Source: Neonectria sp. B-13 (taxonomy: Eukaryota > Ascomycota > Sordariomycetes > Hypocreales > Nectriaceae). Taken from it: 30,834 nucleotides of DNA. The stretch covers positions 10,236 through 41,069 of the forward strand of contig NOKP01000088.1 in NCBI GenBank assembly GCA_002682825.1. Reading direction: 5' to 3'. Made by a program: the position numbers and the translations under genes. Positions 20,232 to 30,300 of this stretch are shown piece by piece. Each line of letters opens with the position of its first letter. Position 1 is the first letter of the stretch. The notes beneath the pieces were generated by a model. The model made no database searches and had not been told where the DNA came from. It worked only from the letters and a program-made list of their open reading frames with translations.

Positions 20232-21826
20232 AAGAAGATAAATGGAGAGAAAGAGCGCGAATATATAATGATACTAGAGACAGAGGCGGCACAAGCAGGG
20301 AGAATGAATGTTAAAAATAAAGAGAATTCGCCTATAAAAGTATGGTAGGTCTGATACCTGGTCTCGTTCTGGCCTGCTTTCTGTTCACTGCGGCGAGCTG
20401 CCAAAGAAAGAATGGAATTGGATGAGGGAAATAGAGACGTTTCGTATTAGCTGATTAAGATGTTAGTTAGTTGCCTATGAGAAAAGTCTCGAGGTCAAGG
20501 TCATTATATAACTTCCGCCTATTGTGCTTTGTCTGTCAGCTAGGCTGGAAGCCCCTTCCCTACCCAGCATTGACCATTAATCGAGCCTGCAATACCTGCG
20601 TCTTGGCAGCCTGGTTGTCTCCGCTGCAGAACTGAATGCTCCTAATCTCAGCAAACACTGTAGGATTCGGACGAGTTTCTGGTCAGAGAAGTTGGAGACT
20701 GTTAGATTGTGGCGCCGAACAACGTCTTGGATGGCTTTTTGCTTGCGCAGGGCGGCGTTCTCCTGTATACTGAAACCCCGCATGCAGTAAGGAGAGCAGT
20801 AAACAGATTGCCTATCCTCCCCAGTGCACTGCACATAGCGAGAGGCGACAGGCAGGGAGCTAGGCCTAAGGTGGGTGTACAGTAGGAGGCTCTGAGTAGT
20901 TAACCACGGGACAATCCATCGAAGAGATAAAGGTTCTTGGAGACAATACACATGGTGAGTGTCGAGAGTAGCATTCAACTCGGAAGGCGGGGTTGGATTC
21001 CGGAGTTAGGCACCAAGGCAGCCTTGCATTGAGTGCACTGGCTGATGTCTTCGTCTACCCCCGCGTAGGGAATGCTGATTTTACATCTCGTACTTTTTAA
21101 AGGCGCTTTACACTTCGCGCCGAGCAGACATCTCAGTAATCAATATATATTTATTGTTATGGGCATATTTATTGTTATGCTTATCCATATCGATAACAAT
21201 ATGGACGGTGCCAATAAATATATATAACAAAGTATTAATAACAGGAGGGACCGGTCCGGCAAGCGGCCCGCCAAAGGAAGCCTGGAGGAACTGTTCTAGC
21301 ATAATTAAGCTGGTGAAGAAGGGCCGCTTCTAGGTCCAGGAAAGACCACGACGAATGTCACCAATTCAGTGTTAAATGCTTTTCCGCACGGACGATATTT
21401 ATGGTGTCCACATTGTTGGCACGCCACTGCTTAACTTGTCTGATTGGCTCGTTTGCCTGGAAAATTGTTCCTCCGCTCATTCCTGGACCGCCGTCTCCAT
21501 CCAAGTACTAGCCGATGCTGGCGACGACATAGATGAGAGCGGTAAAAACGGATTGAGCAGCACTAGGGACGGGCCGTCCCACTTGAAATGTGGAATCTAC
21601 GTCCCATCACTTTTTTGCCTCGGGATATTATGTGATGTGGATGTTCAGCAGCTCACAATACCGTGTGAGGTGGTACACGATCCTGACCCAATTAGAATAG
21701 AGATCACACAGGCAGCCATCGCATAGCCTCGCTAACCCCTCATTTACTTTCAACAGTCAAGGTGGTCAAAGATCTTTTACAATAACTCATGAGCGCAGAA
21801 GCACGTGAATTCATTGCCCGACCACG
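20232..21826. other. No firm gene; AT-rich repeat block and NLR promoter
   Basis: A minus frame at 20577-20978 (TTG start) has a few Cys residues but no recognised domain. A plus ATG frame at 21376-21726 (116 codons), ending 100 nt before the NLR start, has no similarity that I recognise. It might be a small gene or part of the NLR leader. The AT-rich inverted/direct repeat block at 21143-21225 is listed separately. Confidence 0.35.
21143..21225. repeat. AT-rich 14-bp inverted repeat with nested direct repeat
   Basis: ATATATATTTATTG at 21143-21156 is exactly reverse complementary to CAATAAATATATAT at 21212-21225, with 55 nt between them. A 15-bp direct repeat (ATATTTATTGTTATG) occurs at 21147-21161 and 21165-21179. 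A smaller CCATAT/ATATGG pair lies in the loop. The block is far more AT-rich than its surroundings. Confidence 0.7.
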
Positions 21827-24800
21827 ATGGAGGCACTCGGTGTTGCGGCCAACGTCATCGCAGTTGTTGAGTTGTCCGCCAATGTGATTAGGCATTGTGT
21901 GCAATATGCCCAGGACGTCAAACACGCTAAAGACGACAAAGCGCGACTGTCCCAAGAAGCAACCCACCTGCATTTAGCATTGAAGAATGCTGACGATTTA
22001 CTAAATGGTCCGCAGGGTGCAAGGCTCAAGGGTTCCAGGGCACTCTTTGTCGCAACGGGAAACAGCGAGGCCCAACTTCGACGGCTGGACGAACTACTTG
22101 CCTCTGGACAGACAACTAAGTCCGGGAGAAAGGCAGGCTTAAATGCTATGAAATGGCCGTTTCAATGCAAGGAAGTTGAAACACTTATCCATGGCCTCAG
22201 GCAGTGCACTGAGGCCATCTCTTCAGCCCTGCAAGTTGACCAGACGTCAGTCCTAATACCCTCCAGCCTGTGATGCACTAGGCTAATGAGATAAGAGTTC
22301 AGCGCGATTATTCTTGACATCGACCAGAGAACCGCTCTCGACCGACTCCCTGTCGCCAAAGGGGCAAGCTACGACTCTCGTGCTGAGGAACACGACCCGA
22401 CCTGCCTGCAAAATACCCGGGTCGACCTCCTCCGACAAATACAGGAATGGGCCAAGGACCCTAATGCCAAGGCTATTTTTTGGCTTAACGGCATGGCTGG
22501 CACGGGAAAGTCTACTATATCCCGTACGGTTGCTCGGTCTTTTGAAAGCTCAGGCCGTCTTGGTGCCAGCTTCTTCTTCAAGAGAGGAGAGGCTGACCGA
22601 GGAAGCTTAGCAAAGTTCTTCACAACACTCGCAGCCCAGTTGGCCGAGAGAGAAGCCGCTATCGCTCCACATATCAAGGCTGCTATCGATGCCGATCCTA
22701 GCATTGTTGGAAAGGCAGTACGAGAGCAGTTTAAGAGGCTTATTATGCAGCCGCTGGGAAACACTGCTCAAGACGCTCGATCATCAGTTCCCTTAGTGGT
22801 TATTGTTGATGCTCTTGACGAATGCGACCGGGATGAGGATGTCAAACTTCTCATCAATCTTTTCTCTTGCACGAAAGATCTGCAGTTTCCAAAACTAAGG
22901 GTCCTTGTCACGAGCAGGCCAGAGCTGCCAATTCGACTTGGCTTTCACGCTGTGAAGGGCACATACCAAGATCTTGTACTTCATGAAATACCATCTGGTA
23001 TTATTGAGCATGATATCTCTGCCTTTTTCAACCACGAGCTTGTGAAAATCAAGACGGAGTACAACTCATCTGTGTCTAAAGATCGACACCTACCACTCGA
23101 CTGGCCTGGAGAAGAAAATGTTCAACGTCTGGTGAAGATGGCTGTTCCTCTCTTTATTTTCGCTACTACAGTCTGTCGTTTTCTTTCCGATCGCAGATTT
23201 GGTAATCCCAACAAGCAATTAAGGGAAGTTTTGCAACTTCAAATAGAAAGCCAGATATCACAACTCAGCCCTACCTATCTACCTGTTCTCAACAGGCTGA
23301 TTGACGGCTTGGAGAACCGGCAACGGGACAATCTCATTGAGCGGTTTCGACATATCGTTGGCTCTATTGTGGTTCTAGGGAACCCCCTCCCTATATCTGC
23401 CCTCGGACGACTTCTTAACACACAGAAAGAGATAATCAATGACCAACTAGACCTGCTTCATTCGGTCCTGAGCATCCCTCCATCAGAGCAATCTCCTGTC
23501 CGGATGCTACATCTCTCCTTCCGCGACTTCCTGGTGGACCCTAGGAAGCATGCCGAGCATCTGTTCTGGGTAGATGAGAAACAGGTTCATGATCGGTTGG
23601 CAATACACTGCCTTGATGTTATGAACAAATGCCTGGAAACGGATATGTGCATGCTCGTACAGCCAGGAACAGACCGTGCATCTATCAGCCCTCAGGACAT
23701 CAGTTCACATATCCTTCCCGAGATACAATACGCTTGTCTTTACTGGGTTTATCACATACAACAAGCCGACATGTGGGTTAATGACAATGGACCAGTCTAC
23801 AACTTCTTATTGCAACATTTTCTCCACTGGCTAGAAGTATTAAGCCTAATTGGAAGAGCTTCAGAAAGCCTTACTATTATCAAGGACTTACAAGCAGTTC
23901 ACAAGGTAAGTAGGTATTAGGAAGCAGAGGACTGGGTATACAAATGATATTTCAGCTAGAAGGAAGTGGAAAGCTAGTGGACTTTCTCCAAGACGCGCAG
24001 CGATTCATCCTCACCAACATATCAACTATTAACTCTGTGCCTCTTCAGATCTACTCCTCAGTTCTTGCCTTTACGCCAAAGAATAGTGCTGTACGAAACG
24101 CTTTTTTTCAAGATCAGACTCCAAAGTGGATATCTTATGCACCAGAACCAGAAGACAATTGGGACCAATGTCAACAGATCCTTGAAGGCCATACGGACTC
24201 GGTAATGTCAGTAGCCTTCTCGCACGACTCGACCCTCGTGGCCTCAGCCTCTTACGATAGGACGATCCGGCTCTGGCGCATTGATGATGGCACATGCATC
24301 CAAGAGCTCAAGGGCCATACGGGCTCAGTAACTTCAGTAGCCTTCTCACACGACTCGACCCTCGTGGCCTCAGCCTCTCACGATGAGACGATCCGGCTCT
24401 GGCGCATTGATGATGGCACATGCATCCAAGAGCTCAAGGGCCACACGGGCTCGGTAAGGTCAGTAGCCTTCTCGCACGACTCGACCCTTGTGGCCTCGGC
24501 CTCTTACGATGAGACGATCCGGCTCTGGCGCATTGATGATGGCATATGCATTCGAGAAGTAGCTGGCATTTCCTCCTCTCAACTGCAATTTGACCCTAAG
24601 AATTCATGCCTCTTGACCGATTCTGGTGCTATCTCTATTAATAGTCCTGTTTTATCACCTGAAAACATCACTATACCTTTTACCAACTGCCTCTCTGGCA
24701 TTGGGATTAGTGGAGATCAGTGCTGGATTATGTGGCAGAAAAAGAGACTGCTTTGGTTACCGGTGGCATTTCGTTCTAGATGTTCAAAGGTATCTGGATT

Positions 24801-24873
24801 GTCTGTTGTTATTGGCTGTAACTCGGGGAGAGTGATTTTTATAAGATTTGTTGATCTCTGGCTGCTAGACTAG
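21827..24873 (+). CDS. NLR-type immune/incompatibility receptor: helical N-domain, NACHT, WD40
   Basis: Three exons, 21827-22245, 22303-23905 and 23956-24873, encode 979 residues. Introns are 57 nt (GTCAGT...TTCAG) and 50 nt (GTAAGT...TTCAG), and all phases agree. The N-terminal helical domain (EALGVAANVIAVVELSA onward, residues 1-140) is of the HeLo/SesA-like kind that often carries the death effector in fungal NLRs. The NACHT core has Walker A GMAGTGKST (203-211) and Walker B LVVIVDALDECD (304-315), then a TSRPELPI sensor stretch and the LHLSFRDFLVD winged-helix region. Three WD40 repeats follow (residues 750-875), and a degenerate propeller-like tail ends VIGCNSGRVIFIRF. Such proteins sense non-self and trigger regulated cell death, as with het-e/het-d in Podospora. 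The start ATG has a good context (CACGATGG). The gene appears intact. Confidence 0.92.
24181..24558 (+). repeat. Three near-identical 126-bp WD40 repeats
   Basis: Tandem units at 24181-24306, 24307-24432 and 24433-24558 each encode 42 residues with the frame GHT-SV-SVAFSHDSTLVASA. Units 2 and 3 differ at about 12 of 126 bases. Replacement changes sit at few sites: D/G after GHT; M, T or R before SVAF; Y or H and R or E in the S-x-D-x-TIRLW segment; and the last few residues. This is the pattern expected from unequal exchange plus diversification of the binding face. Confidence 0.9.
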
Positions 24874-25312
24874 CAAAATCTAAGTGATTAATACCATATG
24901 TTTATTATCCTTTAAGTTACATTATCAACGTCCAGTTTTATTACTGCACTATACGGATGACTCGACAGCGCACAAGGTCGACTGCGTTCCTCAACGCAAG
25001 GTCGAGGAAAGTCGCGTGGCCGCAACAACGTCCGGCTTCGATCGATCTAGACCGACAAACAGCCAGGATGCGCAAGGATTTAAGGAGGAGCCAAGCGGCG
25101 ATACCAGTACCGTTATAGAATGGTCTTCTTCCGGGGTCTTCGAGATTAATAACGGGATGCAATGCGAGCTTAGGAAGGAGGAAGTCCTCACATACTTGAT
25201 GTTGGGAGATCACGACGAATATAAGGCTTTTTAAGCTGGTCTTGTGGGTTATTATTGATGACTTTTTGGAAAGAAGCAAGGGAAGGTTGTCTTTTCGGTC
25301 AATGCCGGGAAT
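24874..25312. other. Intergenic between NLR and Helitron neighbour
   Basis: AT-rich after the NLR stop, then mixed. A frame at 24884-25234 starts at GTG and has no recognised motif. The left end of the Helitron, if it includes the 25313-26787 gene, should lie in or left of this segment, but I cannot fix it. Confidence 0.3.
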
Positions 25313-26787
25313 CTAGTCGTATAACTGTGCCCTCTTTTTTCCTGCTGTGGTTCTCTTGCTTCTGATTGGCTCGGGAGTGCTTTGTTTCTTCCTCTTACGT
25401 GTCGGAGTAGGGGGAGTAGGAGCGAGTTGATTGTCCAACAACTGCTCTGTGTCTGAACCACCGTCCGTACGATCGCTATCTGAATTGCCAGTCAGCTGAA
25501 GTGATAGGTGTGGAAGGGACGAGACATACCTGAACTTGGAATTGGAAGCACTGGATCGACGTCAGCTGTGGTTGGATTCAGTGGTGTATGTTTTTCTCCA
25601 GGGCAGGCTGGCGGTTTGGTCGCTTCGCGATCTGACTGCTTTGATGGCAGTGTCGGAGAAACAGCTTTCCTTTGCGGAGAATGCTTTTGACCGCGGATTG
25701 GAGACGAGAATGGGTTTCTGCTCGCAACGCCCCCAGGGCCAGCTGGCCGTGGCGGCGTAGGCGACTCATTGACAGGATTTGACGATGTGGGCATGGATGT
25801 ATTATGTGTAGACAGGGCACTCTGCCGAACGAATTCCCAATCGTCGGGGAGAATTACCAAGATCCGGACGGTGGAATCAATGACTTGAGGGCCTTGGATA
25901 AGCTCGCGGTTAAGGACCCCCAAGACGCGACCGCTGCATACAATCCACGACCCTTTAGGAAAGGGGTTCACGGCTTGTTGCATCCACCCGAGTAGAGAAC
26001 GCCATGGTTGTTGCTCTACCGGGAAGAGGAGGAGGACGTGGCATACGTGTACGCCTTTGTGAGGAGGGCGGTCGTTCTCTGGCACCAAGTAAGAACCCAG
26101 CTTTATGAACACCGAAGTCTTGCTCAGCGGCTCTGGCCAGACATCCTCCTTGATATGAAAGGTGTCTAGATCGACAGGACCGGCAAGGGATATATGTGCT
26201 GAAGAGCTTGGCCAGGGGGCACTTTCATCGCTACCACCGAGGAGTCGAGGGACAATACTATGGGATTGTAAGCATCGATGACTAGTATGAATACGACGTG
26301 AGAGGACGTACGGAGTCAAGCCGCCATCACGCGGCAGTGCCAGCGCAACCTGCGCAGATTGAGTTTCTTCTGTCTCCCATCCATCCAACCTCACGCCATA
26401 GAAGGTAAGTTTGTTTGGAAAAAGTCGGGCGACTATAGTGAACCATTTCCCCTCCCAGTCCTCCTCCAAGGTCGCCGTTCTTGCTCCGGCGTTGAACATG
26501 GAGAGTAGCAAAGGAAGCCCCGAGATCTCGCCATCTTCAGGACTGAGAAGGCGCGGATAGAGGTCGAGAATGAATGTAGGCTGGATAAAAGGCAGGAAGG
26601 TCCCGGCCTTGAAGTTCCCTGCATTCGTATAGCGTGAGCCAGCTGGGAGGATTTCGCACTGCTCTAGGTCGGAATGGTAGGTGATGATGAGATCCGCACC
26701 GATCGCTCCCTGCCCACGCTTGTTTGGCAGCGGAGGTATCGGGTAAACGACAGAGGCCGAGGAAGAAGAAGCCATGTTGGTTGTCAT
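25313..26787 (-). CDS. Conserved-looking protein beside the Helitron, possible OB-like core, basic tail
   Basis: Two exons (minus), 26787-25530 and 25479-25313, encode 474 residues. The 50-nt intron has GTATGT, branch GCTGAC and TTCAG, and the phases agree (split Asp codon). The first 320 residues look globular, with alternating beta-like runs: ADLIITYHSDLEQCEILPAG, WFTIVARLFPNKLTFYGVRL, VHVCHVLLLFPV, GSWIVCSGRVLGVL and VRILVILPDDWEF. The C-terminal 150 residues are Ser/Pro-rich, and exon 2 ends with a Lys/Arg-rich NLS-like tail (TRKRKK ... SKRTTAGKKRAQLYD). The beta-rich GRVLG pattern recalls OB folds, and plant and animal Helitrons can carry RPA-like ssDNA-binding genes, so a Helitron accessory role is a reasonable guess from position. 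I do not recognise a named family. It is divergent from the Rep ORF and 597 nt away. Confidence 0.7.
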
Positions 26788-26897
26788 GGAATCATGCGCA
26801 ATATTGTAAGTGAAATGAGTTCAGGAGAGCCAAGGGCAAAGAAGAAGAGAATGTTGAGTCTTCCTCAGTGGGAAATGTTGGCTTGCTGTGTAGATAA

Positions 26898-26932
26898 ATA
26901 CTGCTTTTAGTACTGCTTTTAATACTGCTTTG
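26898..26932. repeat. 12-bp tandem repeat, three copies
   Basis: The unit ATACTGCTTTTA occurs at 26898-26909, again with one change at 26910-26921, and in partial form at 26922-26932. Confidence 0.75.
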
Positions 26933-27035
26933 ACCCTGACGTCGATGCAGTATATTGCTACTGTATTTTATTATAGAAGAAAGAAACAATAGTTGATGCC
27001 TAAGGCATTAGAGACTAACAGTTCAGGTAGATGTG

Positions 27036-27071
27036 AATAGCATCATGGCTGAAATAGCATTATAGCTGAAA
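27036..27071. repeat. Tandem pair, 17-bp period
   Basis: AATAGCATCATGGCTGAAA and AATAGCATTATAGCTGAAA overlap by two bases. They differ by one C/T and one G/A, both transitions. Confidence 0.7.
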
Positions 27072-27129
27072 AGGAAAAAGCAAATAATTCCTCGTATCCT
27101 AATGACAGCTCCGTCTTCTAGCGGCAACT

Positions 27130-27160
27130 GCTATAGATAGCAGCGATTGCTATAGATAGC
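27130..27160. repeat. Two copies of palindrome GCTAT-AG-ATAGC
   Basis: Identical 12-bp palindromic units lie at 27130-27141 and 27149-27160, 19 bp apart start to start, within a slightly longer direct repeat (TGCTATAGATAGC). The spacing of about two helical turns would suit a dimeric DNA-binding protein. Confidence 0.7.
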
Positions 27161-27384
27161 TATAACAGTTTTTCTTATGTAAAACATCAATAGAAGTTCA
27201 GCGACTGGTATTGCTTTTGACAGTGATCTGTCGTTATGCTCCTTTAGACCTCTCCATTATGTCTCCTTTCTAGAAAAAAAGTTCGTTTTAAGGAACCTCT
27301 AGAGTCATTGACATAGAACTGAGTAACGTGATTTATCGCTATATGGCAATATATTTGAACAGGAGCCTCGCTAAGTACTCCAGC

Positions 27385-30300
27385 ATGGCTGAATCACATG
27401 ATGATCCTTTCTTCCTACCCACTCCACCACAGACACAACTGCCTACCCAGCAGCAGCAGACGAGAACAGGACCGCAAAGTGATGAGAGCCGGACTATACG
27501 GGAAGCAGCGCGGCAGCGGCTTGGAGAGCAAAGGCGACGCGAGCGGGAGGCGATACAAGATCGGCGACAGACGGCGAGATGGCTGCAGAAGGAAGAGCGC
27601 CGCCGCCAACGAGTGGAGGAAAGAGCGGAGAGGATTCGGCAGCGGGAAGAAGAACGCCGCCGACAAGAAGAGGAGAGGATACGAAATGAGGAACGAGAAA
27701 TAGAACGCGACCCACAAGCCGAAGAGAAAAGAGAGTGGCTGCAGAGACACCGCCAGAATCAAGAGGAGGAGGCTCGACGTCGAGACGAGCTGGCGTCGCA
27801 CACGAGCAATCGCCGTCGACGAGCTAGGGAGGCGAGACAGGAGCTGGATTTACCAAACCCGGAGTATGAATCCTTCTTGGGGCACCCGAGGTCTCTTAAG
27901 CGCGCGAAGACTGACAATGACCAGGAGACGTCGTCAGCCAAGGCAAGATGGACCTTCAGGCGCCATCCCGGCCCAGCAGGCAGCTCCTCCTGACCTGATG
28001 TCCATGGAGATGATTATGCGGCAAAAAGAAGCGCTAGGCAGGCTGATGCAAGCAGTAGAGCAGTTCTTCCAAGAGAAGCAAGCGGCCTCGAATCGCCGTG
28101 ATTGGTGCAACCCTGTGCCTGCGCATCGTAAGATCGACGCAGTCCAGTCCTTTCTGAAAGCCTTCCACGATGAAGGCAGCATGGAGATAGCAGTATGCTC
28201 GGTTTGCTATTTACAGAAGAAGCCACGGGATCTAGACCATGTCGACTGGAAAAGGGCGTTGCCTGATGAGATTCGTTCAGCAATGACCAACTTACTGATG
28301 TGTAAGAGATGTTTCTCAGAGGGAGACGGCGAGACCGCAGTGTCGATATGCTTTACCTGTCGAGCGGCTTTCGACCGAGGCAGAGTCCCAGAGGCATGCA
28401 TGGGGAGCACGATGCTCATCGGCTGCGAGCATAGGTATCCAAAGGAGCTGAAAGACCTTACCCCTCTCGAGGAGAAGCTGATCTCTCTCAATGCGGCATA
28501 CGGGTTCATCACCAAGTTTAACATCCAACGTGGCCAGCTAACCGGCCCGACATATCGGAAGCACGTCGCGGGCCATATCACGGTATTCCCCAACGATGTG
28601 GAGTCTTTGGCTGCCACGATCCTGCCGCACCCACTTGTGTCGACATTGGAGCAGGTGCATGTGATTTGGACCGGCTTAGAGCGGCCCACGCCTCGAGATG
28701 TGAGTAAACTGCTCAGCGTTCGACCTGGTGCCCTCCGCACAGCGTTACAGTGGCTGCGAGCAAACAACCCTCTTTACGTCGACATTGTGATCAACGAAGA
28801 GGAGATGGAAAGTTGGGATTTTGAAGACAGCAGCGATGTGCCAACACAAGCCTACCAACGCATGGTGAGGGAAGAAGAGACTGCAGAAGAGGTTATACGG
28901 ACAGCACAGATCGTGCCACCAACAGATCGAGGGCAGGACCCTCCTGGTCAAGTGTCATCGGTCGAGGACATTGCGATAGAGCTAGCAGAAAGGTCTAAAT
29001 GTAACGCTGGACAATCTGAGCCTGCGTCGCATGGCGCACAACAACCCCTTAGCTTGGAGGAGGCGACGGCCGAGGAAACGTCGGAGCGGGTGTTTGAGCT
29101 GCGCTCCTCGGCGATGTTCCCGATCGACGAGCAGGCTGCCTTCGCAGAGCAGGACAAGCTAGAGTTCATCAGTCTGGCCCTGCAGGCAGAGCGCCAGTTC
29201 GACGATAGCTACGAAGGTGGTGCAGGCGAGGCCCCGTCGATGCAGGTTCATGGCTCCTCTGAGCGTCCGTTCATCCGAATATCACATGGTCGCGAGTTCG
29301 CGGATGGCTTTTCCCCCGAGTATTTCCCAAAAACCTTCCCTAGCTGCTTCCCTTATGGCCGCGGCGGACCACGAGTGGCGGACCGGAACGAGGCGGAAGA
29401 CCCAGCGAATCCCCTGCTACGAGATATGACCCTGGAATCTTGGGCCAAGGTTGTTCTGCAGCGGCACGGCGGGCATTGCGCCCAACACCCTGCCTTTTCA
29501 TTCCTTGTCTTCAACATGATGGTAAGGTCTCGGAATCGATGGATTGCCCAGGGCCGCCTGAAGCGATCGGCTTTTCGGCGTGTCGAGGGAATACACCAGA
29601 GGCTGACGCCCGAACGCTTGCGCGAAGCGCAAAAGGAGATGTTCGAGACGGGAAAGACTACAGACGGTGACATTATTGCACTTATGAAGGAACTCTCACT
29701 GTACGGGAACCGGCAACCTTTATCAAATGAGAGCCGTCTATCTATGCGGAAGAAGATCTGGTCGATGATAGTGGCATTCAGCCTCACAGCCATCTGGTTT
29801 ACCTTAAATCCTAATGACATCAACAACCCGGTGAAGCTGAAGCTCGCGGCGCATAGGGGACGGGATGATGAGGCCGCCAGAGCGTTGCTTCGTGCTCTAA
29901 GCACATCGCTGCAGGTGACAACCCTTTCGGTCCACGACCCTCTTAGCTCAACGCTCTTCTTCTTCCGCGAGATCTCTCTTTTTTTTCGAGCATTACGTTC
30001 GTGTCGGACAACCGTCTGTTTACGGGAATGTGAGCCATTATTATGCGACCATCGAGACTAACGACCGCGGGGCGCTCCACCTACACGGTCTACTATGGTT
30101 AGATGGCAACCTGGCCCTATCAGATCTCGTCCGCGACATGGCCGATCCCGATGAGGGAGAATACCGGTCGAAGGTCAAGAGCTTCGTGGACGATATATTT
30201 ACTGCGACGCTGAACGAGGCCCTGGCGAAGGAGGCGGTAGAGTGCGGCAAGAAGACCACTGTGGTCGAGCCTGAGCTGATGCACGACGCGGAGTGGTTAT

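Larger units (their letters stand above)
26788..27384. promoter_or_regulatory. Divergent intergenic region with three short repeat families
   Basis: This 597-nt, AT-rich gap separates two genes that face away from each other, so it should hold both promoters. It contains a 12-bp tandem repeat (26898-26932), a 17-bp tandem pair (27036-27071) and two copies of a 12-bp palindrome (27130-27160). No single TATA or motif can be assigned with confidence. Confidence 0.5.

Noticed and set aside
20577..20978. Minus-strand frame with several Cys residues
   Set aside because: It starts at TTG, no ATG fits, and the Cys spacing matches no zinc-binding family that I know.
21376..21726. 116-codon ATG frame just upstream of the NLR
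   Set aside because: No recognisable domain or composition bias. Kept only as a remark in the intergenic entry because a small effector gene cannot be excluded.
24884..25234. Open frame after the NLR
   Set aside because: It begins at GTG in AT-rich sequence and shows no family features. An overlapping minus frame is equally long.
25492..26787. A second intron near 26265-26320 in the Helitron neighbour (TAG acceptor after CTTAC)
   Set aside because: No canonical donor gives a frame-preserving intron, and the unspliced frame is open.
27890..27962. An intron joining the coiled-coil frame to the next Helitron frame
   Set aside because: The candidate GTCTCT...TTCAG gives the wrong phase, so a one-base frame break is the simpler reading.
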